Assembly: GCA_013396915.1 (NCBI GenBank)
Contig: VWZL01002017.1
Location: forward strand, 83,139 to 147,138
Source of the DNA: Stercorarius parasiticus
Lineage: Eukaryota; Chordata; Aves; Charadriiformes; Stercorariidae
Reading direction: 5' to 3'
DNA length: 64,000 bases
Part shown: positions 1-32,039 of the stretch, one piece after another
Layout: every line of letters begins with the position of its first letter
Numbering within the stretch: position 1 is the stretch's first letter
Made by a program: the position numbers and the translations under genes
The notes under the pieces: generated by a model
The model's database searches: none
Seen by the model: only the letters and a program-made list of their open reading frames with translations
Told to the model about the DNA's origin: nothing

Positions 1-300
1 CTGCTGGGCCTGCGGGTTTGGTGCCTTCCTGGGGGGTGGGGTGGTGGTGGTGGTGAAGGTGGACGGCATCCCGCAGGCCCTTCCCGCCCGCCGCCGGCTT
101 TGCTTCGGCTCCTTCAGTAACAGGAGCTAACCCTGCTCCCCGTGGCGTGGGCCGCCGGTCTCGCACACCGGAGCTGGGGGCGGAGCAGCAGCAGCAGCGT
201 CGGTTGTGGAAAGGGTGATTGGCCCCTTCCGCTGGAATAGGGCGGCTGCTCGGCTGCGCCGGGGTCAGAGGCATCGGATTATTGTCCTGAGGCGATTCGT
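1..300. promoter_or_regulatory. CpG-rich promoter region of FERRY3
   Basis: The first 300 bases are GC- and CpG-rich, while everything after about 300 is AT-rich. A GC box (GGGGGCGG) lies at 176-183 and an inverted CCAAT box (ATTGG) at 218-222. No TATA box is seen, as is usual for CpG-island promoters of housekeeping genes. A non-coding first exon of FERRY3 is inferred here, because the first coding exon opens at a splice acceptor (1173-1174) with only 17 bases of leader before the ATG. I could not decide the exon 1 donor. In other vertebrates RAD51AP1 is transcribed divergently from this point, so the promoter may be bidirectional; that is inference from synteny. Confidence 0.7.
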
Positions 301-1191
301 AACTGATTTGTTTAGTCCGTTTCCAATATGTAACTTCGTTCACAAAAAAAAAAAAACCCACCACCACCCAAACCTATAAACTCGTCCCGTTAATTTTGCC
401 GTGGAAATACACGTTTTTTCTTTCGTTTTCTGCTTTTCTTCGCCTCGGACAGTGATTTTTAGCACTGGGGAGGTTTCGACTGGTGTAGTGGGTACCAGTC
501 TTGCAGGTAGTGCTCTGGAAAAGAGAGATGCAAATGGAGTGGAGCCCTAGTGGAGGGAAAAATTACTGACACGGGTATGTGCTCCCATCCTGTATTTTCA
601 TCCTGTAGACAGTTCTCTTGCTTTTCTTTCGGCTTATTTTTAGCGGTATCATTTAAAAATAATGACGGTCTATCCTAAGCAGGTTATAAAATGACAAAAT
701 AAGCTTTTTCTAAAAATGATTGCAGACTTCCCCTCCCACCCTCAAGTCTACCACCTGCAGAAAGGAGGAAATAAAATCCTAATGTGATGTGAAGGATTTC
801 AGATTTTGAGACACATGTGTCAGCAATTAGTGTTTCAGTTAAAGTTTGCTACTTATGAGGATTCCTTCTGTCCTGGTTCTTCTTTAAGTCAGGAGGCTTA
901 TACTGTAATTTGTAGGAGTAATTACCCAAATTCATATATTGATACACCCAATTACAGTTCAGAAGCATTCAGTGGTTTGGGAACTGGTATTTATGCTTCA
1001 TTTCCAACCTATGTATTTGGAAGTCAAATTGAGTTGAGTATCTATGAAACATTTGGGGGTTTAACTTTTCTTGCTGGAAGCTGTTGATTATTAACAAAGC
1101 CACGTTTTTAGTTAGCATTTTTTGCTTATGATTTTGCAAGAATGTAACTCATGTTATTTTCATTTCTAATGCAGGAAATCAACTCAAGAAG

Positions 1192-20878
<19,687 letters not shown>

Positions 20879-21013
20879 ATTTTTTGCATCAGTAAGATGC
20901 ATGCTGTTGACAAAGAATGAGGTTACAAAGATTCTGGATTGGAATGTCTCTTTTCTGAGGGATGATGACCCTGAAGTGGTTATTTGTTGCAACTTCAAGA
21001 ATCATGTCGTCAT

Positions 21014-21019
21014 AATAAA
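21014..21019 (+). promoter_or_regulatory. Likely poly(A) signal of FERRY3
   Basis: AATAAA lies 136 bases after the FERRY3 stop and is followed by a T/G-rich stretch (about 21045-21075), as expected for a cleavage element. A second AATAAA at 22008-22013, also followed by a GT-rich run, could end a longer form. Which is used cannot be told from the sequence. Confidence 0.5.
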
Positions 21020-22373
21020 AGATAAAAGCTGCCTGTACTTGGGTATTAGCAGTTGATTTTTGCCTGTTGCTTTCTGTTTCAGCAGAGTGTTAATGTTGAA
21101 TTCCTCACCTTTATCTGAAAGACGTTCAATGTAACTTACTGTATGTGATCTACAGAAATATAAGTGATTGCCATAATTAAGTAGTAGGAATAAGAGCTTA
21201 TGGTAGGAATAGGATCTTCTGGGTGGGCTTCAGGTTGTTGGGTTTTAAAAATATTTTCTGAATTTACTCAGTGACATTTAAAAAAATATGAACAATGTCA
21301 GGTGTCTGCTTAGAATAACTTTGACGTAATGTGTCACAGTTGTCTTTCCAGGGTCACAGTGACCACAAAATAGAATGTATCACTGCCTCATTTTACCATT
21401 TTACTATTACAAAATGAATGAAACAAGCATTTAGCCTGCTGCACTTTGTAAATCACAGAATTGTTCCTTTTTTTTTTATTATTTTTCCTTTCTTATTTTT
21501 TGATTTAGTATGTTAACTTTTTTCTTTATTTCAAGATTTCACGTGGACAAGTCTGTCACCTGAACAACTTAATAACAACACAATAGTGTTCTCATTACTT
21601 TGTGGTACAGATATATTTTGCTGCTTACTAATTATTCATGTTTTATGACTAAGCAATCTAATCAGAAATGCTGGGGAGACAGCTCAAGATGCAGCTCTGA
21701 AATTTATTGGGACAAACTTGAATCCAGTCCAAAAAAAAAAGCCCCTGCTTCCCCATGATGGTGGGTAGCGGGGAGGTTGGGAACTACCTTTCCCCCATGT
21801 TGGACAGTCAAGCATTTTAAGCTCAGCAGTGGACCTGGCAGGAGGCTGGGATGGTGGTGAAGGTCCCAGGCAGCTTTCTGAAGTCCATGGTTCTGTTCTG
21901 TAGGAAGTTCGGGAATCCTGGCAGAACTGGCTCAGAATCTGCAGTCTCTTTCTATATATTGCTGAAATTCTGTATTTGAAAACTGGAGATCCTGGAAGCC
22001 AACTAAAAATAAAATTATTTTCTATTTTCAGTGTGGGTTTTTTTTTTTTTAAATATTATAATTTAGTTTGATAAATGTGAAGATTGCAAATCTCTGTTCA
22101 GGGGAAACTGCATAATTTAAAATTCTCACAAAGAATGAAAGGAATATTAAGCAGTTCATGATGTTTATAAAGTTACTATGTAATTAACGAACTCTTAGCC
22201 TAGAATTTTTATTGAGTCCTGCATGCTGTAGAGAAGCTATGTAAGTGACCCAGCAAACATCTATTGCTGAACCATGCAAGTAATGTGACCTAATTTGGTG
22301 TTCTAGAAAAGAAGGATGTAAATTCATCTAGAAGGAGCTGGATTAATCTTGTTAGAGCTCATTTTACACTGCT

Positions 22374-22436
22374 GGCCTTAAGCTGAAATCAAACTCTGGT
22401 CCCAGAAAAGCAAATGCTCTAACCACTATTCTGTTT
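22374..22436 (-). mobile_element. tRNA-derived head of an old SINE
   Basis: Read on the minus strand the stretch gives ATAGTGGTTAGAGCATTTGC and then AGAGTTTGATTTCAGC, which matches the A-box/B-box layout of MIR-like SINE heads (GTGGTTAGAGCA...GGTTCAATTCC). It is a diverged partial copy rather than a functional tRNA gene, since the arms no longer pair well. Confidence 0.5.
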
Positions 22437-24353
22437 GTGAAAGGTGCGGTAGCACAAGTATTCGTTTTTATAAGTCGTAAGACTTATCTGTGTTATAAAA
22501 GAGGTCTGTGTTGTTACATACTTGGTATTTCTATTTTTTATTTTTTTTTCTTCAGTGAGGACATCTGTCAACAAGTAGCCTGTAAAACACAAAAAAATCT
22601 TAAGCAAATCATCTGGCTTACACTTTTAGACTCTATTAACAAAAATAATGCCTGAATTCTCCTGTTATTTTGCCAAAAACCAAGGACACCATTTAATTTA
22701 GTACCACCAGGGTAAAATTGCCAGTAATTTGTAAGAAAAATTAAAATTAATTTTTTGAATCTGTGTGTTTTCAGTCCTCAGTGGATTACATAGGTATTTT
22801 TCAGCATAATAACAAATTGGTCTTTGATACTAAAAAGAACAAGCAAGCTCTAGTGGTGAGGTTTTGGAAAATCAAAGTGGTAGGAACGGTACGGGAAAAC
22901 TATTAGTTCTGCTTAAAATCGGACTGAAGCCTGCCCATTGTAAAGTCTGAATTGGCCTGCCAAACTGAACTGTTGTCTAAAGGGCGCTTGATACAAATCT
23001 GTTATTCCCATTTTTCTTATCTATTCCCAAGGAAGTAGTGCTACCAGCGGATTTTTAGCTGTCTTTGTAGAAAAACAGAATATAGAGGTGGGATGACCTC
23101 AACTGTACTTTCTGTTTGATCTGTACCTGGCAGCCGTACAGAACGGTAGCCTACAGACTGCAATTTATGGAGTAAAACCACGTGAGAAATCTTGTTTGGG
23201 TCATGAGAAGCTATTTGAGATTAAGAGGAAAATGACTCAATAGGCATGAGGTTTTCTATTTGTATATACAGTGCAGCATTCCTTGGAAGGATGACAGTAT
23301 TTAATGCCTTGAAAATGTTGCGTGAAATTGTATGTGTGGCTTGTATTGAATAAATTGTTATTGCCACTAAGAGAAATGAAGAGTGAATGTCACACCTGCT
23401 TGTGACCAGTATAAACTGCAGGTGCCCTCTACAAAATCTGAACTGAAGTTATTACAAGAAAAAAAAAATAATGTAGAGAGTCGCAATTTGTCAAGGACAT
23501 AGCTAACTGACCTTCGGCCTATTGTCTTCAGATACATCATCTGTGTCCATTTGCTTACGTGGTGACTGATAACAAACAGAAGGAGGAGGAGAATACACAG
23601 TTGAGAACAGATTTACAGACCTCATCCTGGCCAGGCTGCTCTTACCCTGTTGTAATTCCAGAAATTTCACTGTTAGTAGATGTCTCTGCCCGGAGAGGAA
23701 AGAGTCGCATCTCAAGTCTTTCCCTCTGCAATTGTTCACCCTGGATAGCAGAATCTAAGTTAATGAAGTGCAGCTGAAAGATGTTATTTTATAACTTTTC
23801 CCATTGTATGAGAGATGAGTGAAGCCACAGAAGGTGATTATGGAGAGGGGATATAATTTAAAGGAGGAAATTATGACTAAGATTATGAGTTCTAACCCAA
23901 TTCTGTTATTGCTGTGAGCTTAAGAGTTGATCAGTTCATTTGATCTGTACCTTGTTTTCTCCTCATTAGAGGAAAGTTTAATTTGTGCTTGTGTAGTATT
24001 TTGAGCATCAGTCTTGCATGCCACATTTACTCTTATTTCTTGCTTGTACTGTATCCAAAAATACGGTGCTCTTCCCTGGTATTCACACCAGGTCAGAAGT
24101 GTAAAGAGATGCCTATCCTCTTCTTGTATCTTTGCCTCACTGAGGTATCAGGACAGGCCATCAGTGCTGCATAAAAATAACTGTATTACTTCATACTGTA
24201 TACTGGATGTGGTAGAAGTCAGTAGCAACCACAGAATTGTGGTCCCATGGGACCACAGAATTACAAGAATATATTATTATGCACAAGTACAAACAACCTC
24301 ATTTCTAGTTGTGTAAGTTCAAGGGCTTGACTTTATGCTATAATAGTGTTTAA

Positions 24354-24569
24354 ACACTAAGTTTTAATCTAACCCCAAAGTGCGGAAGCAAGTGGAAGAA
24401 AGCAAACACACATCACAAGGATCAGCACTCGGAGACCAGCCACAACAGTCATCAGAAGCAAGATAGTGATGAACTGAGTACCCTGGTAAAACTCGTTACG
24501 CTTGAGAGAAAGAGACTACTTGCAGCAACAGAGAGGTATTCCATGCGTGAAGGAGTCCTTAGAAGACCT
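24354..24569 (+). other. Unassigned exon-like open stretch
   Basis: A 72-codon open frame without a starting ATG, flanked by TAA at 24351 and 24570. The middle (24381-24535) has AG before it (24379-24380) and a possible donor GTATTC at 24536. Translation is hydrophilic, rich in His, Ser, Gln and Lys (KWKKANTHHKDQHSETSHN), then DELSTLVKLVTLERKRLL. It is also richer in CpG than its surroundings. I do not recognise the protein. It may be a chance frame, a pseudogene piece or an exon of an unannotated transcript. Confidence 0.2.
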
Positions 24570-26970
24570 TAAGCTATTTGTTAGTAAAATTACTTTGGAA
24601 AGCTGGACTAAACCCAGAAGGCAAAGAAGTCCAGCGGTTACAGGTAGCGTGGTCTGCAGATGGGACCCATTCATCTGTCGTAAGCTGCGCCCCCACCTTG
24701 TGCTTGCTGGAAAAGCAGCTGCCGCAGGCAGAACGGGGTAATACCCCTCCATCGGCAAAGTCTGTAGCTTGGTAGCAAATGTGGCTTCAAGTCCCCTCAG
24801 ATGATAATAAAGCAAATTGAACTGTGGTGTTGAACATGCTAAGCGAGTGCTCCAATGGGTGGGCTTTTATATTAAGTGGGGAGCTTCATATGATGGCAGT
24901 GTTCTCCTGGATGCACGACACAGAGCTGGCACATCTACCAGACTGAGTCACAGTGAGCATGTAGAGTGAAGACAACCTAATTGATAATCTGAATGAGCTG
25001 GGACGTAGCCAGTTGCCAATGTGCTTGGTAGTCGCAAAATGGAGATGAATTTATGAATAGTCAGAAGCAGAGCATTTAAGTTCCTGGAAAAGTTTTCCTT
25101 CCCATGCTGCAATACCAAGCACTTCCATAGGTGAGTACCAGCTAAGCATGGGTAGTGCTCACAGCATCTCAAGTAGGCGTATAAATTGCATCTTAATTCC
25201 CATTTGGAATGCGTTAACTTCTTCCCTTGCACATGATCCAGGCTGTCCTAGTGATTTTAGGCTATAGAGGAAGCCATAAGAAGCCTGCAAAGTTATTTCT
25301 AAGATTATTTCTTGGAGATTAGGCCAGAATATGGGAAAATAAATGTGGTTCCTGGTTCTTTATTTCCATTCCCACGTCTGCCGGAATAACTTGCAAAGGG
25401 AGAAAAACAGTCTTCACCCTTTATAATAAAGGCTCCAAAAGAGAAAAGCCATTGAAACTAGTCAACATAAGATGTGAAGTCTTGCAAGCTCTGCCTTCTT
25501 ATATAAGATGCACCAGTACAACTTCTATGGACAAAGTGTTATGTCCAAAGTCCATTGCTTAGGAGGACCTACCAACAGCATCATTGTAGAGGATGCTGTG
25601 TGCATCAGGAGTAGAATACAGCAGGAGTGATGCACCCATCGGCTCAGACAGATATATCGCTGTGCCCTGGGTAAGGAAAAAGATGTTTAGTCCCTTGCCT
25701 GTGTTCCATTGAATAAGCGCAAGGAAGGTGTCCACTGTCTGTGGAGGAGGAGGGAACCTCTACTGGTCTCCTGGGAGGAGGTGTCTGTCATTAGGCCTGT
25801 GTGAATGCTGGGGAAGTGGATGACCTGCAGAGGTGACAGCAGTTCATACAGCAACAGGCATCACACCTGAAATAGCTGGGCTCAGTGGACGAGAAATGGA
25901 GGGCACCGGCTAATAGTACCTAATTAAGGGTATTTAGGGGCCAAAGCGTAAGGAAAATAAATCGAGTGGAAGAATGCACTGTAAAACAGCCCAGAGAAAC
26001 TTCTTGTCAGTGACTGGCAGGTCTTTTTTTGCTAAATTTAATAATGCCTTTCAACCAGAAAACACTGACTAAATTAACAACCTCTAAGGTGGCTGTGGCA
26101 TAAGGAAGAGTGTCCGTACAAGGAAGTCAGCTGGAACCGCAATGCAATTTAGACAAGGCCAAGCGGTATGGCTGGGAAGTAACTAAGCTGGTTTTGCAGA
26201 CCATGAAACATTCACTATATGGCTAGTAGAAGATAGCAGAGTGGACCAAGCAGGCCACAAAAAAGACTGCAGAGGTGGTAGAAGATGATAGTAAAAAGAG
26301 TGGAGTGGTAAGTGCAGCTCGGGGAAGATGAGATAGTGTTAGTTAGCAAAGCTTCCTCTGGGCACTTTCTTCGCACATGAATTATTTTCTTTCATTGGAA
26401 AATGCACTATAGACTTAAGTACATGATGCATAGTTCTTGTCTCACCGACCAGTTTCTCTGCTTTCAGAACTGACATGGAATGGTGCTTTCAACCAGCCCC
26501 ATGCAGGGCTGAGAAAAGGCGGAGAAATTTTCTCTAGTGGGGATATTTATCAATACCCACAGGGAAGAAGAATTCACTGAACAAAACAAGGTCCTTGTGT
26601 CATGTTTGTAACACAGGCATATAAATATGAAGTATCTAGTATCAAACAGTCTATGTAACATAGGAAAAGACCAAAAGCTAACAGTGTTAAATCGTAAAAG
26701 AAATCAGCATGGACTAGCACGTGATGATGTGCTATATCTGCACTTCTCAGAAGAGAAGAGATACTGGCATGTTTCAGATGGCTGTTGCAGCTCACAACGT
26801 CTCCTAAATCTTCGCTCCAGTGACTAGGAATACAGCAAAAGATACCGTCAGAGAAAAGCCCCCAACCTTGTGCAGTCCAGGGCCCAGAGGATGTGATGTT
26901 AATTTTGATTGTCTTCCTAGTTTTTATTTAGCAGTCACCTTTATTTAGGAGCCACCTTTTGCTCTGCCTT

Positions 26971-27053
26971 TTGCTGATGTAAATTCAAAGTCTACTAAAG
27001 TTCACTGACTTACTCCAAAATTACACAGATGTAACTGAGAGCAGAATTTGGCC
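26971..27053. repeat. Old amniote interspersed repeat (palindromic type)
   Basis: The stretch runs from CTGATGTAAATTC to TGTAACTGAGAGCAGAATTT and GGCC. It resembles a repeat common in turtles, crocodilians and birds whose arms read 'GTGTAA...AGCAGAATTTGGCC'. I cannot say whether it is a CR1-related tail or a palindromic MITE. The copy is badly decayed. Confidence 0.45.
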
Positions 27054-29154
27054 TTGTGTGCCCTTCCAAGGGTGCTAAGTTTGAAGAGATACAGAGTAAC
27101 ACTGGCTAAATGACAACTGAAGGGGAATATGAAAACCATCTGTAAATATTTAAAGGGTGCAAAGGTTGAAGAGGAGGCGGCTTTGTACTGCATGTTCCAA
27201 GAAGGATTTTAACTTAACTAACAGGGATAAAACTGAGCAAAGAAAAATACGTAAGAATTAGAGAAGCAATATTTCTAAAAACTTGGAAATCAATCTCACA
27301 ATGTACAAAAATTTCTCTGAGAATGGAGAGATATCCACTGTGTAATTTACAAAATGACAGGAGGATACAGCTATGCCTTTGCATTATAAAGTACTCTTAG
27401 CTGCCTGGGAGATGGCAAGACAGGGCTTCATTTCTGATTGCTCAGATGGAATGGATTGATTTCTCCCTCCTTCTTTTCCATCTTTGGGAAGCACATGCAT
27501 GACCATCTGGGTCCAGACAAATGTGGTTTGTTCCCAGTTGGCTTATTATGTTGATCGGTTTTAAATCTGCGCAAAGGAGCATACTATGGAGAAAAACTCT
27601 CCGTTCCTTCAAGACACACTTTCGGTGAAAGATGACACCTTGGGGGAAGAAATCCCCTTGTTGAATTAATTCAGGTTTGGACAGGGGTTGTAAAGAGTCA
27701 TATGCTACATGACATTGTCAGCTCTTTCCTAATGGGCTTTGGTTCATTCATAACGGTGCCAAACATCATCAGAGCATCTTTGAGACCTAGTGGTTTCAAC
27801 AGGGGTTCAAGGCCCTTGTCTCCATGCAGGAATGGACCCTGTACATATAAATTTAGGAGTGTCTTGAACCGGGAAGTTACCAGAGCTGAAGCTGGTTTGG
27901 TTGTCTCCCAAAAGTCTTATTTTAAGTGCCTTAAACTGAACCATAACAGCTCCTGCCCGGCATAAATTATAATCCTCCAAAATGCTCTGTACTCACTCAT
28001 GCAAGTCATTTATAGTGACTGTTTCAACTTTGTTCCAAAGAACACTTTTAAATCCCAGCAGAAATAGCATCACTCCACAAACAGGGGCCTGCTTCCTTCC
28101 ACCACTCCTTGTATGTGCACCATCCACGTTATCAGTCCTCTGCATGCCTATTTCCGCAGCGGAAATCCTACCAGCACAAGCCAGCCAAGACTCCTTTTTT
28201 GAGAAATGAATCTTTCCTCGCTCATCAATAAAAGGTGGAAATTGCAGTGGGTCAGTGACAGGAGCTTGGCCTCAAGCTTGACCAGCTACACAAGAGGATG
28301 TGAGTGCTTCTGTTGAGTGGCTGTTTGGAAACCGCTGCCTGACCACCAGTTGTTATCTTGGATATGTTTTTAGCCATTTCAGGCAATTCTCCCTGCCCAT
28401 GGAAGTGGTTCTTTCTTTCAAGCACCCCATAAATTATGGGCAAGTCTTGCAAGCTGATGTTACTACATGTGAAATGGTACACACCACTCTTGCGTCGATA
28501 GCTAGTCCTGCTCAGCTCTCTTTATAGATCCTTCCTGTTAAGAAGTACTAACTGCAGATAAAAATACGTCGCTGGCAATTGCTGCGTCTTTCTGAGGTTC
28601 ACTTGATTTCTAAACCTTCAAAATAATTCAGGGAAGTGCTTCCTAACCATGAGAGATATTGTGTTTTCCTTGGTGCAGATGCTTTTACTAGTGACAGTTT
28701 CTGCTGTTTCAGTAGACAGAACTTGCTGTGCAGGTTGGGCCATTGCTTCTTCAGTTCTGCCTTTAATCATCGATGCACTCTGGAGTCCTCAAGGAAGGCA
28801 AAATTTCCCCATAACACACTTCCTACTTGTATTTCTAAGTCACTTGGTAGCTGGCATTTATTTTGAGTCCCAACAGAGATGACGATGTGCAGGCAAAGCT
28901 AAGTGAGAGATGTAGCACTCAACGCGAGTAGTGTAAAACCTCTGGATGTTCAGCACATGACACCCAGCACACGAGTGACCACAGCAGTACAGAAGGCAAA
29001 GCTTTATGTTCTGATTACCATAGCCTTAATGGGAATTAGCTGCCTCAGCCTGTAGTACCCACACCCAGCAAAGTCAAACTCCTTATGTTTCAAATTATCT
29101 AGTCCTTTTAAAACTCCTGTCATTGCATCAAACAATTTATTCTACTCAGTCAAT

Positions 29155-29240
29155 ACAGAAACTGAAGGGCTCAAGTGATTGAACAACATTTGGTTGGCAG
29201 TCACACAAAAGACAGGCTTTAAGGGTTTGTGGTTATTAGC
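29155..29240 (-). mobile_element. Possible MIR-like SINE fragment
   Basis: ACAGAAACTGAAGGGCTCAA, then AAGTGATTGAACAACATTTG and GCAGTCACACAAAAGACAGG follow the spacing of a reversed MIR (GAAACTGAGGC...AAGTGACTTGCCCAA...GTCACACAGC). It is heavily diverged, so the call is tentative. Confidence 0.4.
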
Positions 29241-30600
29241 ACTGTAGCTACATACTGTGAGCCAGATAACGGTAGGATAAATTGCAGAGAGGTGAAATGC
29301 ATTTGATCAGGAAAACTTTACTTACTGGGAACATTATCAGGCTACAGAAAAGTTAAAATCATTTAAAATCACCCAGGCATTAAAAATCACCTGGACAGTG
29401 GATGGGATGTTCTGTCACGCAGAGATGGGAGCAACCTTCTTCCCTGTGAAACACAGAGGCCGCTCCTCGTTCCCATAGCTTTCTCTCCTGCCTTAGGTTC
29501 ACATTAACCCCACCATAGGCACCCCTCAGCAGGAAGGAAGCTTGCTTGTTGCTTTTGTGTTTGTTGGTTGCTTGCTTTAAACATCTAATTCACTATTTGC
29601 AGGACACAAAGTTCTGTGAGACCAGCCTCCATTACATATTCCAGGACACACGCGTCCTAACTCACAGGCTACTGAATTAATGAAAATGAAAAGTCAGTGA
29701 CTCGAGAGCACTGGAGATCTCCAGATCAAATCCTAGGAGTTTTGATCCCTTTATTATTAAATGGATTTCTGTCTGGCCAGACTTTCATCACAACCTTTGT
29801 CTTTTGTGCCTCTGCAGCCAAAAGCACTAGCAGCCATCAGCGTTCAGACCATCGTGGTCTGCGGTGGGCCAAGTAGCATGTCCAAACTCTGATAAGACCT
29901 CAGGAGAAAATACCAGCATCCACAGGTCAATTGAAGCTAATTACTTATAATTGCAGTCCCATACCGGAAAAAAAGACCATTACAAGGATCTTCAAGCCAG
30001 ACCAACGTACGTAAGCAGCCATGCTCTCCCCCCCTGAAAACAGCAGGATTTGAACTGGAATGGCTCGGTTCTTCTGCCATGACTGTTATCTCTGAGGTAT
30101 CAGATTAACTACGGTTCAATTCATTAGCCTATCTTAATTCTCACATACGTAAAATACTTCCTAGGAGAATTTAGCAGGCTTTCCCCCCTCAAAACCAAAA
30201 GAAAAACATAGTGAAGACAAGAAAATTCTCTGCTGATCAAAGGAATAATGCAGATAAAAATAAAATACTACGTTCAAGAGGATGACTCAAACCAACACCA
30301 AGACAATACTTTCAAGTAACTTTTACTTAATGTGATGTGAGTAATGAAGCTAGAGTGAATCTCTCCAGACATTTCCTAGAAAATCTCTGCCCATCTGTTT
30401 AAACTTCTTTGCTCTGTAAAGTGCACCATCAAGGCTGTTTACACTGAAACTACAGAATTTGAAAAGCTAAAGCAAAAAACTTTCATATGATGAATCTTTG
30501 CTGGATGCCATTATATAGGCTGACTTTACAGTCAGTCTCCTCCACTCAGTTGCACGCCTAAGCCAAATTCAGGGCTTTTTATGACAAAATAATATTAAAT

Positions 30601-30660
30601 ACTGGCCCTACTGAACTTTGTGGGAGTTTTGCTGTTGGCTGCAGTGGGCTCAAGATTTCA
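30601..30660. repeat. Old amniote interspersed repeat ('GGGAGTTTTGC' type)
   Basis: ACTGAACTTTGTGGGAGTTT, TGCTGTTGGCTGCAGTGGGC and CAAGATTTCA resemble the consensus-like string seen in reptile/bird repeats: CATTGAAGTCAATGGGAGTT followed by TTGCCATTGACTTCAGTGGG. Only about 60 bases are readable. Confidence 0.5.
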
Positions 30661-31433
30661 CTTCCCAGCATATCTCTAGCAGTATGTAATGGTTAAATAA
30701 GAAGATGAATGTGTGCAAAACATGCAAGACCTCAAATGTTGGCAGCTCTTCTAAACAAAAGATTATCTAACAGCCAGATCTAAAGGCTCAAAATCCAGAT
30801 TGGGCATCAGAAGAACAAGACTCGCTTCCTCGGTGTCACCAATGCCTCATGGCATCTTTAGCCAAGAAATTCCCTTTCAGCTTCTTAATTTGAAAACCAT
30901 GGGTTACGAAACTCATCCCTGCAAAATTGAGATATAGAGTACAAGAGTGCCGGAGAAGTGTCATAATATACTTAAACCACCAGTGGGCAGCTGGTTTTCC
31001 AGTAATAACATATACAGCTCTTCACCATTCAAACATACATTTCCCAAAGCCCCCTTCTTAGCAGTGTATCAGTGTAGGTAGTGTAAATCTCATGAAAAAG
31101 GTAACAACTTCATAGAACCTCACACATTTTATTCACATTGGTAACACTATTCAGGTGCTTTTGTTTTCACAAGATCTGGTCTCTTGCAGAAAAAGGAAAA
31201 GCTCTGGACATATAACTTGCAGATAAAAAAAATAGAGACAGAAAGACAGAAAGAAAGAGAAAAATACATTGCAAAAGGTCTTTGCAATAAATTGAAACAG
31301 ATACCAAGCAGAGTGTTCAAAAGATCACCCTAGTCAGAGAAGTATTCTTAGCCCCATAGTAATCATCATATGTTAAGTTAGATGGATATCTCTCTATGGC
31401 TGGAAATACAGCATGAAGGTCAGCCATGGCTTG

Positions 31434-31533
31434 ATCTTTTCTAGAGCTGGCAAGAGTCCTACTTCAAGTGGGAGGTTAGACTAGATGACTTCCAGAGGTG
31501 CCTCCCAACCAACATTTCTATGATAGCATGATC
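31434..31533 (+). mobile_element. CR1 LINE, 3' end
   Basis: A diverged CR1 tail: AGGTTAGACTAGATGACTTC, CAGAGGTGCCTCCCAACCAA and a degraded TTTCTATGATAGCATGAT end. The GGTTAGACTAGATGAC core identifies it. It lies just left of the LTR-like and minisatellite block. Confidence 0.85.
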
Positions 31534-31869
31534 TCACACATATATTGCAGTTAAAGGGACCGTGTTAATTTATAAAAAAATCTTTGGGATATGCAGAGCT
31601 CATTATTCATATACAAAGAGTTTAAAGGAAGGATCTTTCAGTCATGTTGATTCTTTATCTTTGTACGCCACACACACAGGTGAGTCACCTGGCAAGGCTC
31701 TCTTCATGTCACTTTACAGACTGAGGGGGGTTACTGCCTACAGGGGTGTGGGACTCAGTAGGGAATGCCGGAGAAAAAAGCATTTTGGGATTGCACCAGA
31801 CATATTACGGGATATTTAGGGAAAGGACCAGAGGTGGGGAGGGATCAAGGTAGACTGGGGAGGAACAAG

Positions 31870-32035
31870 TGTGGGAAAACAGAGCGATAAGGGGGTCAAA
31901 AGGGGACAGTTGCCTGTAAACAGGTTGGTGGTCAGTGCACTTGTCTGGCCATGCCCTGCACCTGGTCACCACAGGTTCGTCTGTCTTATTAAACTCTTGT
32001 TCCTGACTGTTTTCCCAGGTGAGGGGATCTCTGTT
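31870..32035 (+). mobile_element. Possible remnant of an LTR end
   Basis: This stretch has the look of an LTR R/U5 part: AAGGGGGTCAAAAGGGGACA, then TTGCCTGTAAACAGG, a conserved-looking CACTTGTCTGGCCATGCCCT, and the poly(A)-type hexamer ATTAAA at 31988-31993 followed by a T/C-rich stretch. I see no gag, pol or env frame next to it and no clear second LTR. It could equally be unique sequence, so confidence is low. It runs directly into the minisatellite at 32040. Confidence 0.3.
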
Positions 32036-32039
32036 CTGT

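Larger units (their letters stand above)
22100..31430. other. Intergenic region with no supported gene (first part)
   Basis: About 9 kb downstream of FERRY3. Open frames here are short, overlap one another on both strands and lack homology I recognise, so I call none. It holds old SINE/palindromic repeat remnants (entered separately), a 20-base perfect palindrome at 24238 and one exon-like open stretch at 24354-24569. A non-coding RNA cannot be excluded. Confidence 0.6.

Noticed and set aside
1..70. Possible RAD51AP1 first exon on the minus strand
   Set aside because: The minus-strand frame from 69 gives a Thr/Pro-rich sequence that does not resemble RAD51AP1; the gene is expected outside the window.
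28649..28882. Hydrophobic 77-codon frame resembling a small membrane protein
   Set aside because: An overlapping frame of equal length exists in another phase, and there is no promoter, splice or homology support.
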